In this document: positions 52,563-60,887 of the stretch, piece by piece
How positions within the stretch are numbered: the first letter of the stretch is position 1
Layout: the number at the start of each line of letters is the position of its first letter
Source: Pseudoalteromonas sp. R3
GTDB taxonomy: Bacteria > Pseudomonadota > Gammaproteobacteria > Enterobacterales > Alteromonadaceae
Length of the DNA stretch: 64,000 nucleotides
Direction: 5' to 3'
Assembly (NCBI RefSeq): GCF_004014715.1
Contig: NZ_CP034835.1
Span: 2,666,001-2,730,000 of the forward strand
The notes under the pieces: generated by a model
Seen by the model: only the letters and a program-made list of their open reading frames with translations
What the model was told of the DNA's origin: nothing
The model's database searches: none
Program-made: the position numbers and the translations under genes

Positions 52563-55052
52563 TTACAATGCCCTTACCGATTTTTCATCTACTGAGGCCT
52601 CAAACTCGCGAGCAAAGGCCTGGATTACGGGGTCGTTATTAACCGCTTCGACCGCCTGAAGATATCTTTGCTGATCTATATCCTGCTGGATAAGAAACGG
52701 CGTATTAGTCACTGCATCAACAAATTCAATATTGAGCTCAACCGATTCGCTTAAGCTTTCAATCAGGCTCTCGTGTAGTTTTTCTCTCAGCATATTTGAA
52801 TCCAGATGCTGCTGGCTCTGCTCAACCTGCAAAGTACATTGCTGGCCCTGACGATTGAACATGGCGTGCAGCGCAAACTGCCTTACCCGACCGCCCAGCT
52901 GCATTTTTTCAATCATCTGCGCCCAATCATCTTTTTGATGCGCGTATTTAATATCGCTGATAGGGCTAACGAAATTCTCTGGGGCAGGAATAATGACTGT
53001 ACTTTCATGACCCTGCTGCTCGCCCGTAACCTGAGGTGCTAACTGCTCCAATAATTCTGGGGCAAGTTTGCTCTCATCTTTTTTAAAGCGCTCAGCCATA
53101 TCTGGCTTTTTGGCTTTACGCTGCGGTGTAGCAGGCTGGGCAGCTTGCTGTACATGAGGCATTTGCGCATGCCCTTGGGCTTCATTTGCTTCACTAGTCT
53201 GGCTATTAGCCGGCTGCGAGACTGGCGGAAAAGTTCTGCCTGACGCAACAGCGCTAGGTGCAGCACCTCTACCCTGCTGCGGCTCAGACTTTTTTGCTTC
53301 ATCATCTCCTGCAAGCAGCTTTCCAGCACCTGAGATTTGTCGGTTTTGCAAAATTCGGGCAATAGCCGACTGCGCTTGCTGTTGCTTTTGCACCAACTGT
53401 TGAACCGGTGTATGTGTTTGCTCGCCCTGATGGGGCGCCTCACCATGTTGAGGTGGCATAGCCTGAGACTCCGGCTCGTTATGGTGTTGCTCATACCCTT
53501 GTGACTCAGCCTGCGCCATAATGTCCTGATACTGTTGTTCAATCGAGACATCCTCAGGTGATGGTTGAGAGGCTGAAGGAGAAGGCGGCTGCGAAGCCGC
53601 TTCTGCATGTTGTGCAGGAGGTGCAGATGTTTGCGTTGCGAGCCGCGATTCTGGTATTTGCTGCACAGGGCTCGTTGCCTGCTGAGCTGTACTCTGAGCC
53701 GGGGCTTGCTCCATAGGCTCCCCCTGTTGAGAAGGCGCCCTACTCTGCACTGGGGTAACCACAGGCGTGTTCTGTTGAACAGGCACAGATTGGGGTTCAG
53801 GTGAAACGGTCTGATTGTGCGTGGTTTGTGGCTGGCGTTCTGGTGCTGCCGCGCTCGTCTGAGCTTGCGGGCCACGCTGTTTTATACTCAGCATATCTCT
53901 GAGTTTTCCAACCTTATCCGGATTCTTTGCAGCTGCCGCAGGCGACGGGCCGGAGGCTTGACTGAAATCAGCTTGCTCAAATGCCAGCAACCGCAACATA
54001 ATCATTTCGAAGCCCAGCTTAGGCTCAGGTGCCCAACTGAGATCTTTCTTACCAGTAAGCAGTAGCTGATACATAAACTGGGTGTCTTGGGGCGACAACT
54101 GCTGAGCCAGCGCTTTTACTTGCTCGGCCTCAAACTGACCAAAATTAGCTGCCTGTGGCACCAGTTGGGTTAATTGCACCAGGTGTAACAGGCTAATGAG
54201 ATCATCCAGCACACTCGAGAAGTTACCATTTTTCAGGGCGATGTCGGCGACTTCTGCCAGCAGGGTTTCGCCCTCTTGTGCCAACACCGCAGCCATCAGC
54301 AAAACAGCGTGACTGCTATCCATCAAGCCAAGCATCTGCTGTACGGCTGGTAAGGTCAGCTCACCATTGGTCTGTGCAATGGCCTGATCGGTAAGACTCA
54401 GTGCGTCACGCATACTGCCGTCTGCCGCCTTGGCCAGAACTTCCAATGCAGTCTCTTCAAAATTGACAGATTCTTGAGGCAAGATCTGCGACAATTGAGC
54501 CACTATTTGGCTCTGTGCCATGGCATTGAGATTAAACTGCAAACAGCGCGATAAAATCGTGATCGGTAATTTTTGTGGATCTGTCGTCGCCAGCAGAAAC
54601 TTAACATGCTCAGGCGGCTCTTCCAGAGTTTTTAACAATGCATTGAAGCTGTGCTTGGACAGCATATGCACTTCGTCTATCAGGTAGACCTTGTAGCGAC
54701 CGCGCGTTGGGGCATATTGCACATTGTCCAGAATTTCTCTGGTATCTTCAACCTTAGTACGAGATGCAGCATCAATCTCAATCAGATCAATGAATTTGCC
54801 AGCTTCGATCTCTTCACACGCACTACATTGACCGCACGGGGTGGAGGTGATCCCCACCTCACAGTTCAGGCTCTTGGCGAAGATCCTGGCAATAGTAGTT
54901 TTGCCCACTCCCCGAGTACCAGTGAACAGATAGGCATGATGCAGACGTTGCTCATTCAGAGCATTGATGAGTGCCTGCTTGACATGCTCCTGTCCCATCA
55001 TCTCGTGGAACGACTGTGGACGCCATTTACGCGCCAGAACCTGATAACTCAT
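52563..55052 (-). CDS. dnaX: DNA polymerase III tau/gamma subunit
   Basis: An 829-residue clamp-loader ATPase. Walker A is GTRGVGKTTIARIF, zinc cysteines lie in CEVGITSTPCGQCSACEE, Walker B is YLIDEVHML and the sensor 1 motif TTDPQKLP. A long Pro/Gln-rich linker (about residues 370-660) leads to the tau C-terminal domains. Within the linker the slippery site at 53289-53295 supports production of a shorter gamma product of 589 residues. It makes up the clamp loader with HolB (5.7 kb) and HolA. Confidence 0.95.
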   Translation of the reverse strand: MSYQVLARKWRPQSFHEMMGQEHVKQALINALNEQRLHHAYLFTGTRGVGKTTIARIFAKSLNCEVGITSTPCGQCSACEEIEAGKFIDLIEIDAASRTKVEDTREILDNVQYAPTRGRYKVYLIDEVHMLSKHSFNALLKTLEEPPEHVKFLLATTDPQKLPITILSRCLQFNLNAMAQSQIVAQLSQILPQESVNFEETALEVLAKAADGSMRDALSLTDQAIAQTNGELTLPAVQQMLGLMDSSHAVLLMAAVLAQEGETLLAEVADIALKNGNFSSVLDDLISLLHLVQLTQLVPQAANFGQFEAEQVKALAQQLSPQDTQFMYQLLLTGKKDLSWAPEPKLGFEMIMLRLLAFEQADFSQASGPSPAAAAKNPDKVGKLRDMLSIKQRGPQAQTSAAAPERQPQTTHNQTVSPEPQSVPVQQNTPVVTPVQSRAPSQQGEPMEQAPAQSTAQQATSPVQQIPESRLATQTSAPPAQHAEAASQPPSPSASQPSPEDVSIEQQYQDIMAQAESQGYEQHHNEPESQAMPPQHGEAPHQGEQTHTPVQQLVQKQQQAQSAIARILQNRQISGAGKLLAGDDEAKKSEPQQGRGAAPSAVASGRTFPPVSQPANSQTSEANEAQGHAQMPHVQQAAQPATPQRKAKKPDMAERFKKDESKLAPELLEQLAPQVTGEQQGHESTVIIPAPENFVSPISDIKYAHQKDDWAQMIEKMQLGGRVRQFALHAMFNRQGQQCTLQVEQSQQHLDSNMLREKLHESLIESLSESVELNIEFVDAVTNTPFLIQQDIDQQRYLQAVEAVNNDPVIQAFAREFEASVDEKSVRAL
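53260..53310 (-). promoter_or_regulatory. dnaX: dnaX programmed -1 frameshift signal
   Basis: Three parts are in place on the minus strand. AGGAG (53310-53306) stands ten bases before the slippery heptamer A-AAA-AAG (53295-53289), which is in the right frame (GCA AAA AAG). Eight bases on, GCAGCA and TGCTGC form a six-base stem with a nine-base loop (53280-53260). A -1 slip gives ...AKKV then TGA at 53286-53284. This copies the E. coli arrangement. Confidence 0.85.
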
Positions 55053-55058
55053 AGTCGG

Positions 55059-55604
55059 TTACTCGCCGTCGAATTCGACCAGTTTTAATACTTTGATACC
55101 CATGTCTGCGACACGCTTTTCACCGCCTAACTCAGGCAGTGAAATCACGAAAGCAGCATCGGTAGCTTTGCCGCCGAGGCGCTCTACCAGCTTTGCGGTT
55201 GCTTCAATAGTGCCGCCGGTTGCCAATAAGTCGTCAACCAATAAGACTTTATCACCCTCTTCGATGGCATCAACATGCAGCTCCAGCACATCTTCTCCAT
55301 ACTCAAGTTGATAAGACTGGCTAATCACTTCACGTGGTAATTTACCTGGCTTACGAACTGGAATAAATGGTAAGCCCAGCTCATAGGCAAGTGGTGCACC
55401 AAAGATAAAACCACGTGACTCTGTACCAATAATTTTTGTGAAGCCCTGCTCTTTATAGGCTTCAACCAGACAATCCATAGTTGCTTTAAAGGCTGCAGGG
55501 TTAGCTAGCAAGGTAGTCACATCGCGAAACATGATCCCTTCTTTAGGATAGTTAGGAACCGTGGCGATGCTGTCTTTAATCAGTGACAAATTTGCTTGTG
55601 TCAT
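55059..55604 (-). CDS. apt: Adenine phosphoribosyltransferase
   Basis: About 181 residues, the usual size. The PRPP-binding motif [13 protein letters not shown] is present, as are [14 protein letters not shown] and [20 protein letters not shown]. It converts adenine and PRPP to AMP in purine salvage. ATG 55604 ([12 protein letters not shown]) is preferred to the upstream 55634. It precedes dnaX on the same strand, seven bases away, as in E. coli. Confidence 0.94.
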   Translation of the reverse strand: MTQANLSLIKDSIATVPNYPKEGIMFRDVTTLLANPAAFKATMDCLVEAYKEQGFTKIIGTESRGFIFGAPLAYELGLPFIPVRKPGKLPREVISQSYQLEYGEDVLELHVDAIEEGDKVLLVDDLLATGGTIEATAKLVERLGGKATDAAFVISLPELGGEKRVADMGIKVLKLVEFDGE

Positions 55605-55720
55605 AATCGATTGCTTAATAAGTTTAAATATCAAAGAGCTCGATTATAACAAGAAAGCAACCACATGAAATGCTAGCGAGGCAGATTTCACAATAAATTA
55701 GTGATGTTCGGATAGAAAAA

Positions 55721-55748
55721 AACCACCCTGGGTGTGGGTGGCTTTTTA
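55721..55748. terminator. Intrinsic terminator of the 40-residue gene
   Basis: On the minus strand CCACCC-acaccca-GGGTGG followed by TTTTTTT. It lies 33 bp after the stop at 55781. Confidence 0.85.
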
Positions 55749-55780
55749 ACTCTGTATGACCAGAAGGTTATTACCGGCGA

Positions 55781-55903
55781 TTAAGCGCTAAGTGCCGTCG
55801 CCCAGCCCAGAATTGCATTCAGGCAACCGATGCCAGCAAATACAGCAACAAAAGCCAGGAAATACTTAGCGTTAAACGGATCTTTGAAATCACCTTTAGA
55901 CAT
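55781..55903 (-). CDS. 40-residue membrane protein
   Basis: A short gene: start MSKGDFKDPFNAKY, then one membrane helix (FLAFVAVFAGIGCLNAILGW) and a short tail. AAAGG precedes the ATG by about eight bases and a strong terminator follows the stop, so it is well supported despite its size. Family unknown to me. It lies between apt and the hvf operon on the same strand; it could be the last member of that operon or a separate unit (148 bp gap). Confidence 0.72.
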   Translation of the reverse strand: MSKGDFKDPFNAKYFLAFVAVFAGIGCLNAILGWATALSA

Positions 55904-56051
55904 ATTAATACCTTTATTTTTAAGCGCTGGGTGCGCAAGCAGCTTAGTCTGAGGTTTGGCTCATCAGTATCCGCCGCTTGTCTGCCACTCAGCATAAGCA
56001 CGACAAAACGGCGCTCATAATAATCGAACTTAGATGCCTGATAAAGGGGTA

Positions 56052-56798
56052 TTATGCTTTTTTATCGACCAATATGCCGAGGCGAACAAACTGGCTCAGG
56101 GTTTGGACTGCCCCATTAATCAGGGTTTGCTCGTCAAACTGGCTAAACTGTTCGGCCAGTTGCTTAGCCAGCGCCCCTATGGTTATTCCAGGATTAACAA
56201 CAATATTTTGAATCAAAAGCGCGGTCATTGGATTTGTTTCGATGAATTGTACTTCAAATGTCCGGTCCCGATAAACAATAAAGCAATGGGGTCCTGACGG
56301 TTCATTGGGTTGATGGTCAATGCTTATCTGATGTACCGGATACTGGTAACTAACACTACGTGCGCTCTGAGCAAGATGCAACCCTGACAATTCTGACAAA
56401 GGCAGTGGTATAGGTGCCTCTTCCGTTGCTTCCTGAGCAATGGCTACTTCCAGCTCCGTCCATTCATAGTGAGCCAGTTCAAGCATGAAGGGAGGATCAG
56501 ACTGAGTTGCTGTATACTCTTGTTGCAAAAAGAACAAAAACTCGCGACTTATATCTAAAAAATAAGGAGACTGGCAATCATGCTGACTGAAAAATTCGCG
56601 CACCAAAGTTAACCAGGTTTGCTCCTCATATAGACTCTTTAATACGGGAAAAGTCGAAGCAACAAACCCCTCAATGTTATTAAAAAACAATTCCCTGTAA
56701 ATCTGCATACGACGATCTTCAATGCCCTCAGGCGCTGAATGGACATCTGGATTTTTAATATGAGCCATGAACTCAGCCTGAATTTGCTGAAACGACAT
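56052..56798 (-). CDS. hvfC: HvfC/BufC-type partner of an MNIO enzyme (DUF2063-like)
   Basis: A 248-residue protein starting [14 protein letters not shown], then IYRELFFNNIEGFVASTFPV, which fits the DUF2063/HvfC N-terminal domain, and a C-terminal winged-helix-like part (LIQNIVVNPGITIGALAKQL). It overlaps the HvfB stop by one base in TGATG, so it is translationally coupled. Known role of this family: recognition element that brings the precursor peptide to the MNIO enzyme. No catalytic motif of its own is seen. Confidence 0.88.
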   Translation of the reverse strand: MSFQQIQAEFMAHIKNPDVHSAPEGIEDRRMQIYRELFFNNIEGFVASTFPVLKSLYEEQTWLTLVREFFSQHDCQSPYFLDISREFLFFLQQEYTATQSDPPFMLELAHYEWTELEVAIAQEATEEAPIPLPLSELSGLHLAQSARSVSYQYPVHQISIDHQPNEPSGPHCFIVYRDRTFEVQFIETNPMTALLIQNIVVNPGITIGALAKQLAEQFSQFDEQTLINGAVQTLSQFVRLGILVDKKA

Positions 56799-57634
56799 CA
56801 GGCGATCCCCCTTTTGAGCTTATCAATACTCTGCACAGTATGGATCTGGTCAACTTCCTCAAGTAGTTGAGGTAATGGAGGAATATTAAAATCGCGTTCC
56901 AACAAGGTTGGAAACACACCATGTAGGCGGTAGGCTTCTTGCAATAATTGCCAAACAGGGTCGCACACCGCATCGCCATGGGTATCTACAAGCAAATCTT
57001 CTGCCTCAACATAATGCCCGGCGATATGACCATAAGCGATACGCTCACTGGGCATCGCCGCTAAAAATGCACCGGCATCATAACCATGATTAATTGAATT
57101 GACGTAGATGTTATTCACATCTAAGAGCAGATCACAGTCAGCTTCTTCGAGCACTGCTAAGGTAAAATCCTGCTCAGATAACTGCTGACCAGGCGCAGCA
57201 TAATAAGAGACATTCTCCACAGCTATACGACGCTCCAGTCTGTCTTGCACTTCTTTGATCCTTGCAGCAGTGTGCTTTACCGCCTCCTCTGTGAAGGGAA
57301 TAGGCATAAGGTCGTACATATGACCATCCCCGGAACAATAACTTAAGTGTTCGCTGTAGCAACGAATGTTATGTGTCGAGAAAAAGGTTTTCAGGTCGCT
57401 TACAAACTCAATATCTAATGGTGCAGGTGAACCGAGTGATAATGACAATCCATGGCAAACAAATGGGTGTCTCGCAGTCAACTCCGAAAACTGAGCAGCG
57501 AATTTGCCACCGAGCGTCATCCAGTTTTCGGGCGCGACCTCGTAAAAATCGACCTGCTGAGGGGGAGTAGCCAAAATATCATCTAACATTTCTCGCCTAA
57601 GGCCCATGCCAACCCTGCCAAACGGTTTATTCAT
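56798..57634 (-). CDS. hvfB: MNIO (DUF692) oxidative peptide-modifying enzyme, HvfB/BufB type
   Basis: About 278 residues, full length. MNIO family motifs in order: [70 protein letters not shown] and VDTHGDAV. These carry the His/Asp/Glu/Asn ligands for two or three iron ions in a TIM barrel. MNIO enzymes oxidise cysteine in RiPP precursors to heterocyclic groups. ATG 57634 has AAGGAG five bases upstream. It lies between the precursor and HvfC genes. Confidence 0.9.
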   Translation of the reverse strand: MNKPFGRVGMGLRREMLDDILATPPQQVDFYEVAPENWMTLGGKFAAQFSELTARHPFVCHGLSLSLGSPAPLDIEFVSDLKTFFSTHNIRCYSEHLSYCSGDGHMYDLMPIPFTEEAVKHTAARIKEVQDRLERRIAVENVSYYAAPGQQLSEQDFTLAVLEEADCDLLLDVNNIYVNSINHGYDAGAFLAAMPSERIAYGHIAGHYVEAEDLLVDTHGDAVCDPVWQLLQEAYRLHGVFPTLLERDFNIPPLPQLLEEVDQIHTVQSIDKLKRGIA

Positions 57635-57659
57635 TATCACTCCTTAGCCAGGTTAGCTG

Positions 57660-58133
57660 TTAAGCGTGACCGCCGCACTTACCTTCGCCGCACTTGCCTT
57701 CTTTTTTAGCTTTACCGCCACATTTACCTTCGCCGCATTTGCCTTCTTTTTTAGCTTTACCGCCACATTTACCTTCGCCGCATTTGCCTTCTTTTTTAGC
57801 TTTGCCGCCACACTTGCCTTCGCCGCACTTGCCCTCTTTTTTACCTTTCGCGTCGCCGCCGCATTTACCTTCTCCGCATTTTCCCTCTTTTTTGCCTTTC
57901 GCGTCACCGCCGCATTTACCTTCTCCGCATTTTCCTTCTTTTTTGCCTTTAGCATCACCGCCGCATTTACCTTCTCCACATTTTCCTTCTGCGGCGTCTA
58001 ACTGGTAACCCGCCGTCATTTGCTCAAAGCTAAACGGATTCGCCGCCGCTTCAGGAGCGCTAAATGTTGCGGCAGTCACTACAGCCGCGCCCAGTGTCAT
58101 TGCAAGTGTGTTAGTTTTCTTTACTGATTTCAT
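57660..58133 (-). CDS. hvfA: HvfA-like RiPP precursor with 14 EGKCG motifs
   Basis: A 157-residue precursor: signal peptide (MKSVKKTNTLAMTLGAAVVT, cleaved near AAA-NPF), a short region, then seven units from about residue 49 to the end. Each unit is EGKCGEGKCGG plus a spacer: DAKGKK in units 1-3, KAKK in units 4-6 and a terminal HA in unit 7. That gives 14 cysteines, all in EGKCG. HvfA and bufferin precursors carry the same motif, whose cysteine is the site of MNIO modification and metal binding. ATG 58133 is the natural start; the longer frame to 58178 would bury the signal peptide. Confidence 0.88.
   Translation of the reverse strand: MKSVKKTNTLAMTLGAAVVTAATFSAPEAAANPFSFEQMTAGYQLDAAEGKCGEGKCGGDAKGKKEGKCGEGKCGGDAKGKKEGKCGEGKCGGDAKGKKEGKCGEGKCGGKAKKEGKCGEGKCGGKAKKEGKCGEGKCGGKAKKEGKCGEGKCGGHA
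57663..57989. repeat. Tandem repeats in the HvfA-like coding region
   Basis: Seven consecutive units, three of about 51 bp and three of about 45 bp plus a short last one. They differ by silent changes (for example cgccgcatt versus cgccgcact), so they are not newly duplicated as one block but remain similar enough to recombine. This is protein-coding repetition, not CRISPR. Confidence 0.8.
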
Positions 58134-58298
58134 GTTGTTCTCTCTCAATCGGTAGCAATAAAAATGAATGATTCGCATAGTAGACCACGGACCGAAGATA
58201 TTTATTTCAGTGTTTGAGAAATTTTTATCTCCATTTCCCTATTAATAAATCACCTTCTCTCGTATAGAATAGCGCGAATTTTTTCTGGTGCGGTAATA

Positions 58299-59291
58299 AT
58301 GAAACTATTTTTAGCCCCGATGGAGGGCGTTGTCGACTTCAAAATGCGTGAACTACTCACGGACCTGGGTGGGTTCGATATGTGTGTCACTGAGTTTATC
58401 CGCGTGGTAGATTTAACCTTACCTCGTCGTGTGTTTGTTCGTTATTGCCCAGAACTGCTTAATGGCGGCCTGACACGAGCCGGTACACCGGTGCGCATTC
58501 AGCTGCTCGGTCAGGTACCTCATGCACTGGCAGCCAATGCCAGAAAGGCCGTAAAATTAGGTTCTCATGGCGTTGATCTTAACTTTGGCTGTCCAGCAAA
58601 AACCGTCAACAAGAGTAAAGGCGGTGCAGTATTGCTCAAAGAACCGGAACAAATCTATCAGATTATACGTGCTGTACGTGAGGCTGTCCCTCAGGAACAT
58701 GAGGTCAGTGCGAAAATTCGTCTTGGGTTTGATGACGACGCAAACAGCACAGAAATCGTCGATGCTGTTCAAAGCGCAGGAGCATCAAGTTTGGTGATCC
58801 ATGCCCGAACTAAACGCGATGGTTATAAACCACCGGCCTATTGGGAAAAAATCCCTCCGCTGTTGCAACGACTGACTATTCCTGTGGTTGCCAATGGCGA
58901 AATTTGGCAGGTAGAAGACGCCATGCGTTGCCAAAAACGTAGTGCCTGCGACAACCTGATGCTGGGACGCGGTGCCCTGGCGACGCCGGATCTGGCTGCA
59001 AAGATCAAAGCGCATGTGGAAGGTCGTGATTACCGACCACTTGAATGGCAGGAGGTGGTTTATCATATTTTGCACTCTTCAATGCACCAGGATCCCGAAG
59101 TCGGCGAAAAATATTTCTCATCTCGCACCAAACAGTGGCTTGGTTACTTAAAGTTACAGTACCCTCAGGCCCATACTTTATTTGACGAAATAAAGCGCCT
59201 GAAAAGTAAAGATGACGTGGTATCTGTGCTGGATAAATACGCAAAGTCTCCAGCGCTTGATTCAAATCATAACAATGAGCCTGCTGCCTAA
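58299..59291 (+). CDS. dusC: tRNA-dihydrouridine(16) synthase DusC
   Basis: A 330-residue flavoprotein. MKLFLAPMEGVVDFKMRELL, the catalytic Cys in DLNFGCPAKTVNKSKGGA and the FMN motifs (VIHARTKRDGY, VVANGEIW, MLGRGAL) fit the DusC branch of the Dus family. It reduces U16 in the tRNA D-loop using NADPH. It stands divergent from the HvfA-like gene. Confidence 0.93.
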   Translation: MKLFLAPMEGVVDFKMRELLTDLGGFDMCVTEFIRVVDLTLPRRVFVRYCPELLNGGLTRAGTPVRIQLLGQVPHALAANARKAVKLGSHGVDLNFGCPAKTVNKSKGGAVLLKEPEQIYQIIRAVREAVPQEHEVSAKIRLGFDDDANSTEIVDAVQSAGASSLVIHARTKRDGYKPPAYWEKIPPLLQRLTIPVVANGEIWQVEDAMRCQKRSACDNLMLGRGALATPDLAAKIKAHVEGRDYRPLEWQEVVYHILHSSMHQDPEVGEKYFSSRTKQWLGYLKLQYPQAHTLFDEIKRLKSKDDVVSVLDKYAKSPALDSNHNNEPAA

Positions 59292-59326
59292 TAGATAATG
59301 GATGCTCAGAAAAGGAGAAGAGCGCC

Positions 59327-59680
59327 ATGAATGAGAATTTAAAAAACCACTATCAGGTAAAGTTGCAGACTGAGCTCGACCAGATCCGGCACGAGTTCCT
59401 TGCGGACCTGAAGCAAGCTAGTAATCACGTAACCGAGGCGTTGATCGATACCTTACAATCATCACCGCCACATGAGTGGGTTGATATCGCAACCGATCGC
59501 ATCTGTCCCGGACAGTTTCCTAATTTTGAGCGTCTGGTAAAAGTTGAGGCCGCAATTTGCCAGATGGACATTGGTCAATTCGGCTATTGCTGCGATTGTG
59601 AAAAGAAAATAGAAGACACCTTGCTTGCCACAGACCCTGCTGCGCAAAGGTGCCTGGAATGTGTCGCTAAGCAGAAGTAA
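59327..59680 (+). CDS. DksA/TraR-family C4 zinc-finger protein
   Basis: A 117-residue relative of DksA with a helical N-terminal half and the C4 zinc finger formed by CCDCEKK and RCLECVAKQK at the C-terminus. The coiled-coil tip DxxDxA of DksA is not clearly present, so it may be a regulator of RNA polymerase of the shorter type or a DksA-like protein of other function. It starts 35 bp after dusC and overlaps the opposite-strand gene end by 14 bp. Confidence 0.82.
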   Translation: MNENLKNHYQVKLQTELDQIRHEFLADLKQASNHVTEALIDTLQSSPPHEWVDIATDRICPGQFPNFERLVKVEAAICQMDIGQFGYCCDCEKKIEDTLLATDPAAQRCLECVAKQK

Positions 59681-60686
59681 CAGAGTCTAGCAATACAAAA
59701 CTGGTTGCAGGAAAGAAAAGGATATTCTTAAGCACGACGAAGGCCTGGTCTTCATTCAGCGCTAACCTTGATTGCAGTGCCAACAGAGCTTGTTTCTGCG
59801 ACCAGGCAAAGTAGTGTATACCCAAATCAACTTCCATCATCGACAATGCGAATTGAGTTTCGCTTTTTGTCAGTACCTTTTGACATTGTTCAGCTGTTTG
59901 TCGCAAAGAAATAAACCCGTCTCTCCAGTTTAACCCGGGAACTTTATTACAAGCTTCCAGCAACTGAAGTGCAATTGGATCATGTACACCTGTGCTAATT
60001 TTGATTGGCGTGCTAGTCGCTTCAGCTGCCACAGATTGCAATTCGCTAAACAAAGCTTCCGGCGCCCGAACAGAGCCACTATAAAAATTTAATTTGCTTT
60101 GATACCACTCTTTTCCGTTAGGCAACTGATACATCCCTAATGACGATCTGACCCGATAGCTTTCCAAATAAGTTACAAGCTGCTGTCCCGCGTTTGTGAG
60201 TCTGCTTACGTCAGGTGTTAGATAATCAATTAGCTGTTGCTTTTCTATCCGGTTAAGTACGATTTTACTTTCCCGAGCTTCTTTTAAACGTAACTCGACA
60301 TACTTGTACCAATTATCTAACTGCTCTGAGTTAAGCCGTTGCTGCGCTATTTTTGCGATATTTAGATGGGCTGGCCAGGGCAAGAATCGCTCAGGATATC
60401 GCTGTTGTATCGACAGGTATTGTAATTCCTGCTGTGCAGACTCGGTGAAGCTTTCCAGATCAGCACTTGCTAGCAGGTCATGCCTAAGTTCGAGATAACG
60501 CTCTGTAAAAGGCAACTCCAGAAGCTGGTCTGTCTGCACTGAGCTACTTTGATAAGCAAACCAATGAAGCTCTTTCAGCTGTTTTGACAGGTTTTCATAT
60601 GAGATTTGAACCTGTGGCTCTACACAACCAGCTGTCATCGTTAGTGCTACTAGCGCTGAAAATATATTACGCCGGGAGATTTTCAT
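59667..60686 (-). CDS. Lipoprotein resembling a short DUF885 protein
   Basis: A 339-residue predicted lipoprotein (lipobox MTAGC). GMYQLPNGKEWYQSKLNFYSG and, near the end, MEVDLGIHYFAWSQKQALLA match in order the DUF885 pattern (LPNG.xYY.xxL; DxGxHxxxWs..qA). DUF885 proteins are usually near 600 residues and include an GEGWA-like metalloprotease region; that region is not seen here. I infer a reduced, possibly non-catalytic relative; function unknown. Confidence 0.5.
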   Translation of the reverse strand: MKISRRNIFSALVALTMTAGCVEPQVQISYENLSKQLKELHWFAYQSSSVQTDQLLELPFTERYLELRHDLLASADLESFTESAQQELQYLSIQQRYPERFLPWPAHLNIAKIAQQRLNSEQLDNWYKYVELRLKEARESKIVLNRIEKQQLIDYLTPDVSRLTNAGQQLVTYLESYRVRSSLGMYQLPNGKEWYQSKLNFYSGSVRAPEALFSELQSVAAEATSTPIKISTGVHDPIALQLLEACNKVPGLNWRDGFISLRQTAEQCQKVLTKSETQFALSMMEVDLGIHYFAWSQKQALLALQSRLALNEDQAFVVLKNILFFPATSFVLLDSVTSA

Positions 60687-60862
60687 TTACGTTTATCCAA
60701 TCTTGTTCAACTATGCGGACGTACGCCCAATACTCGGGTCCAAATGTAATTTGATTATACCAAAATTGATAGGAGGTTTTATTATTTAAATCAAAGTTCT
60801 ACTAGAACTCTTGACGGGTAAAGAAAATAGATATTGATTTAATTTGGTTGGAAATAAACAGC

Positions 60863-60884
60863 AAAAAGCCCCTTTCGGGCTTTC
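60863..60884 (-). terminator. Intrinsic terminator of the TonB operon
   Basis: AAAGCCC-gaaag-GGGCTTT with a T-run on the minus strand, just after the TPR gene stop at 60888. Confidence 0.8.
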
Positions 60885-60887
60885 TAA

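Noticed and set aside
53039..53875. 278-residue frame overlapping dnaX
   Set aside because: Arg/Leu-rich composition and full overlap with the dnaX linker; it is an alternate-frame reading of Gln/Pro-rich codons.
57663..57989. CRISPR-like array
   Set aside because: The repeats are contiguous, in-frame and encode the precursor core; no spacers.
57666..58001. Long Ala/Phe- and Pro/His/Leu-rich frames on the plus strand
   Set aside because: They are the antisense of the repeated EGKCG region. Repeats keep all frames open.
58179..58298. Fur box before the HvfA-like gene (AATGAATGATTCGCAT)
   Set aside because: Match to the Fur consensus is too weak to claim.
60755..60775. Second MITE end (TATACCAAAATT)
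   Set aside because: Only the first bases match; no partner repeat within 300 bp.
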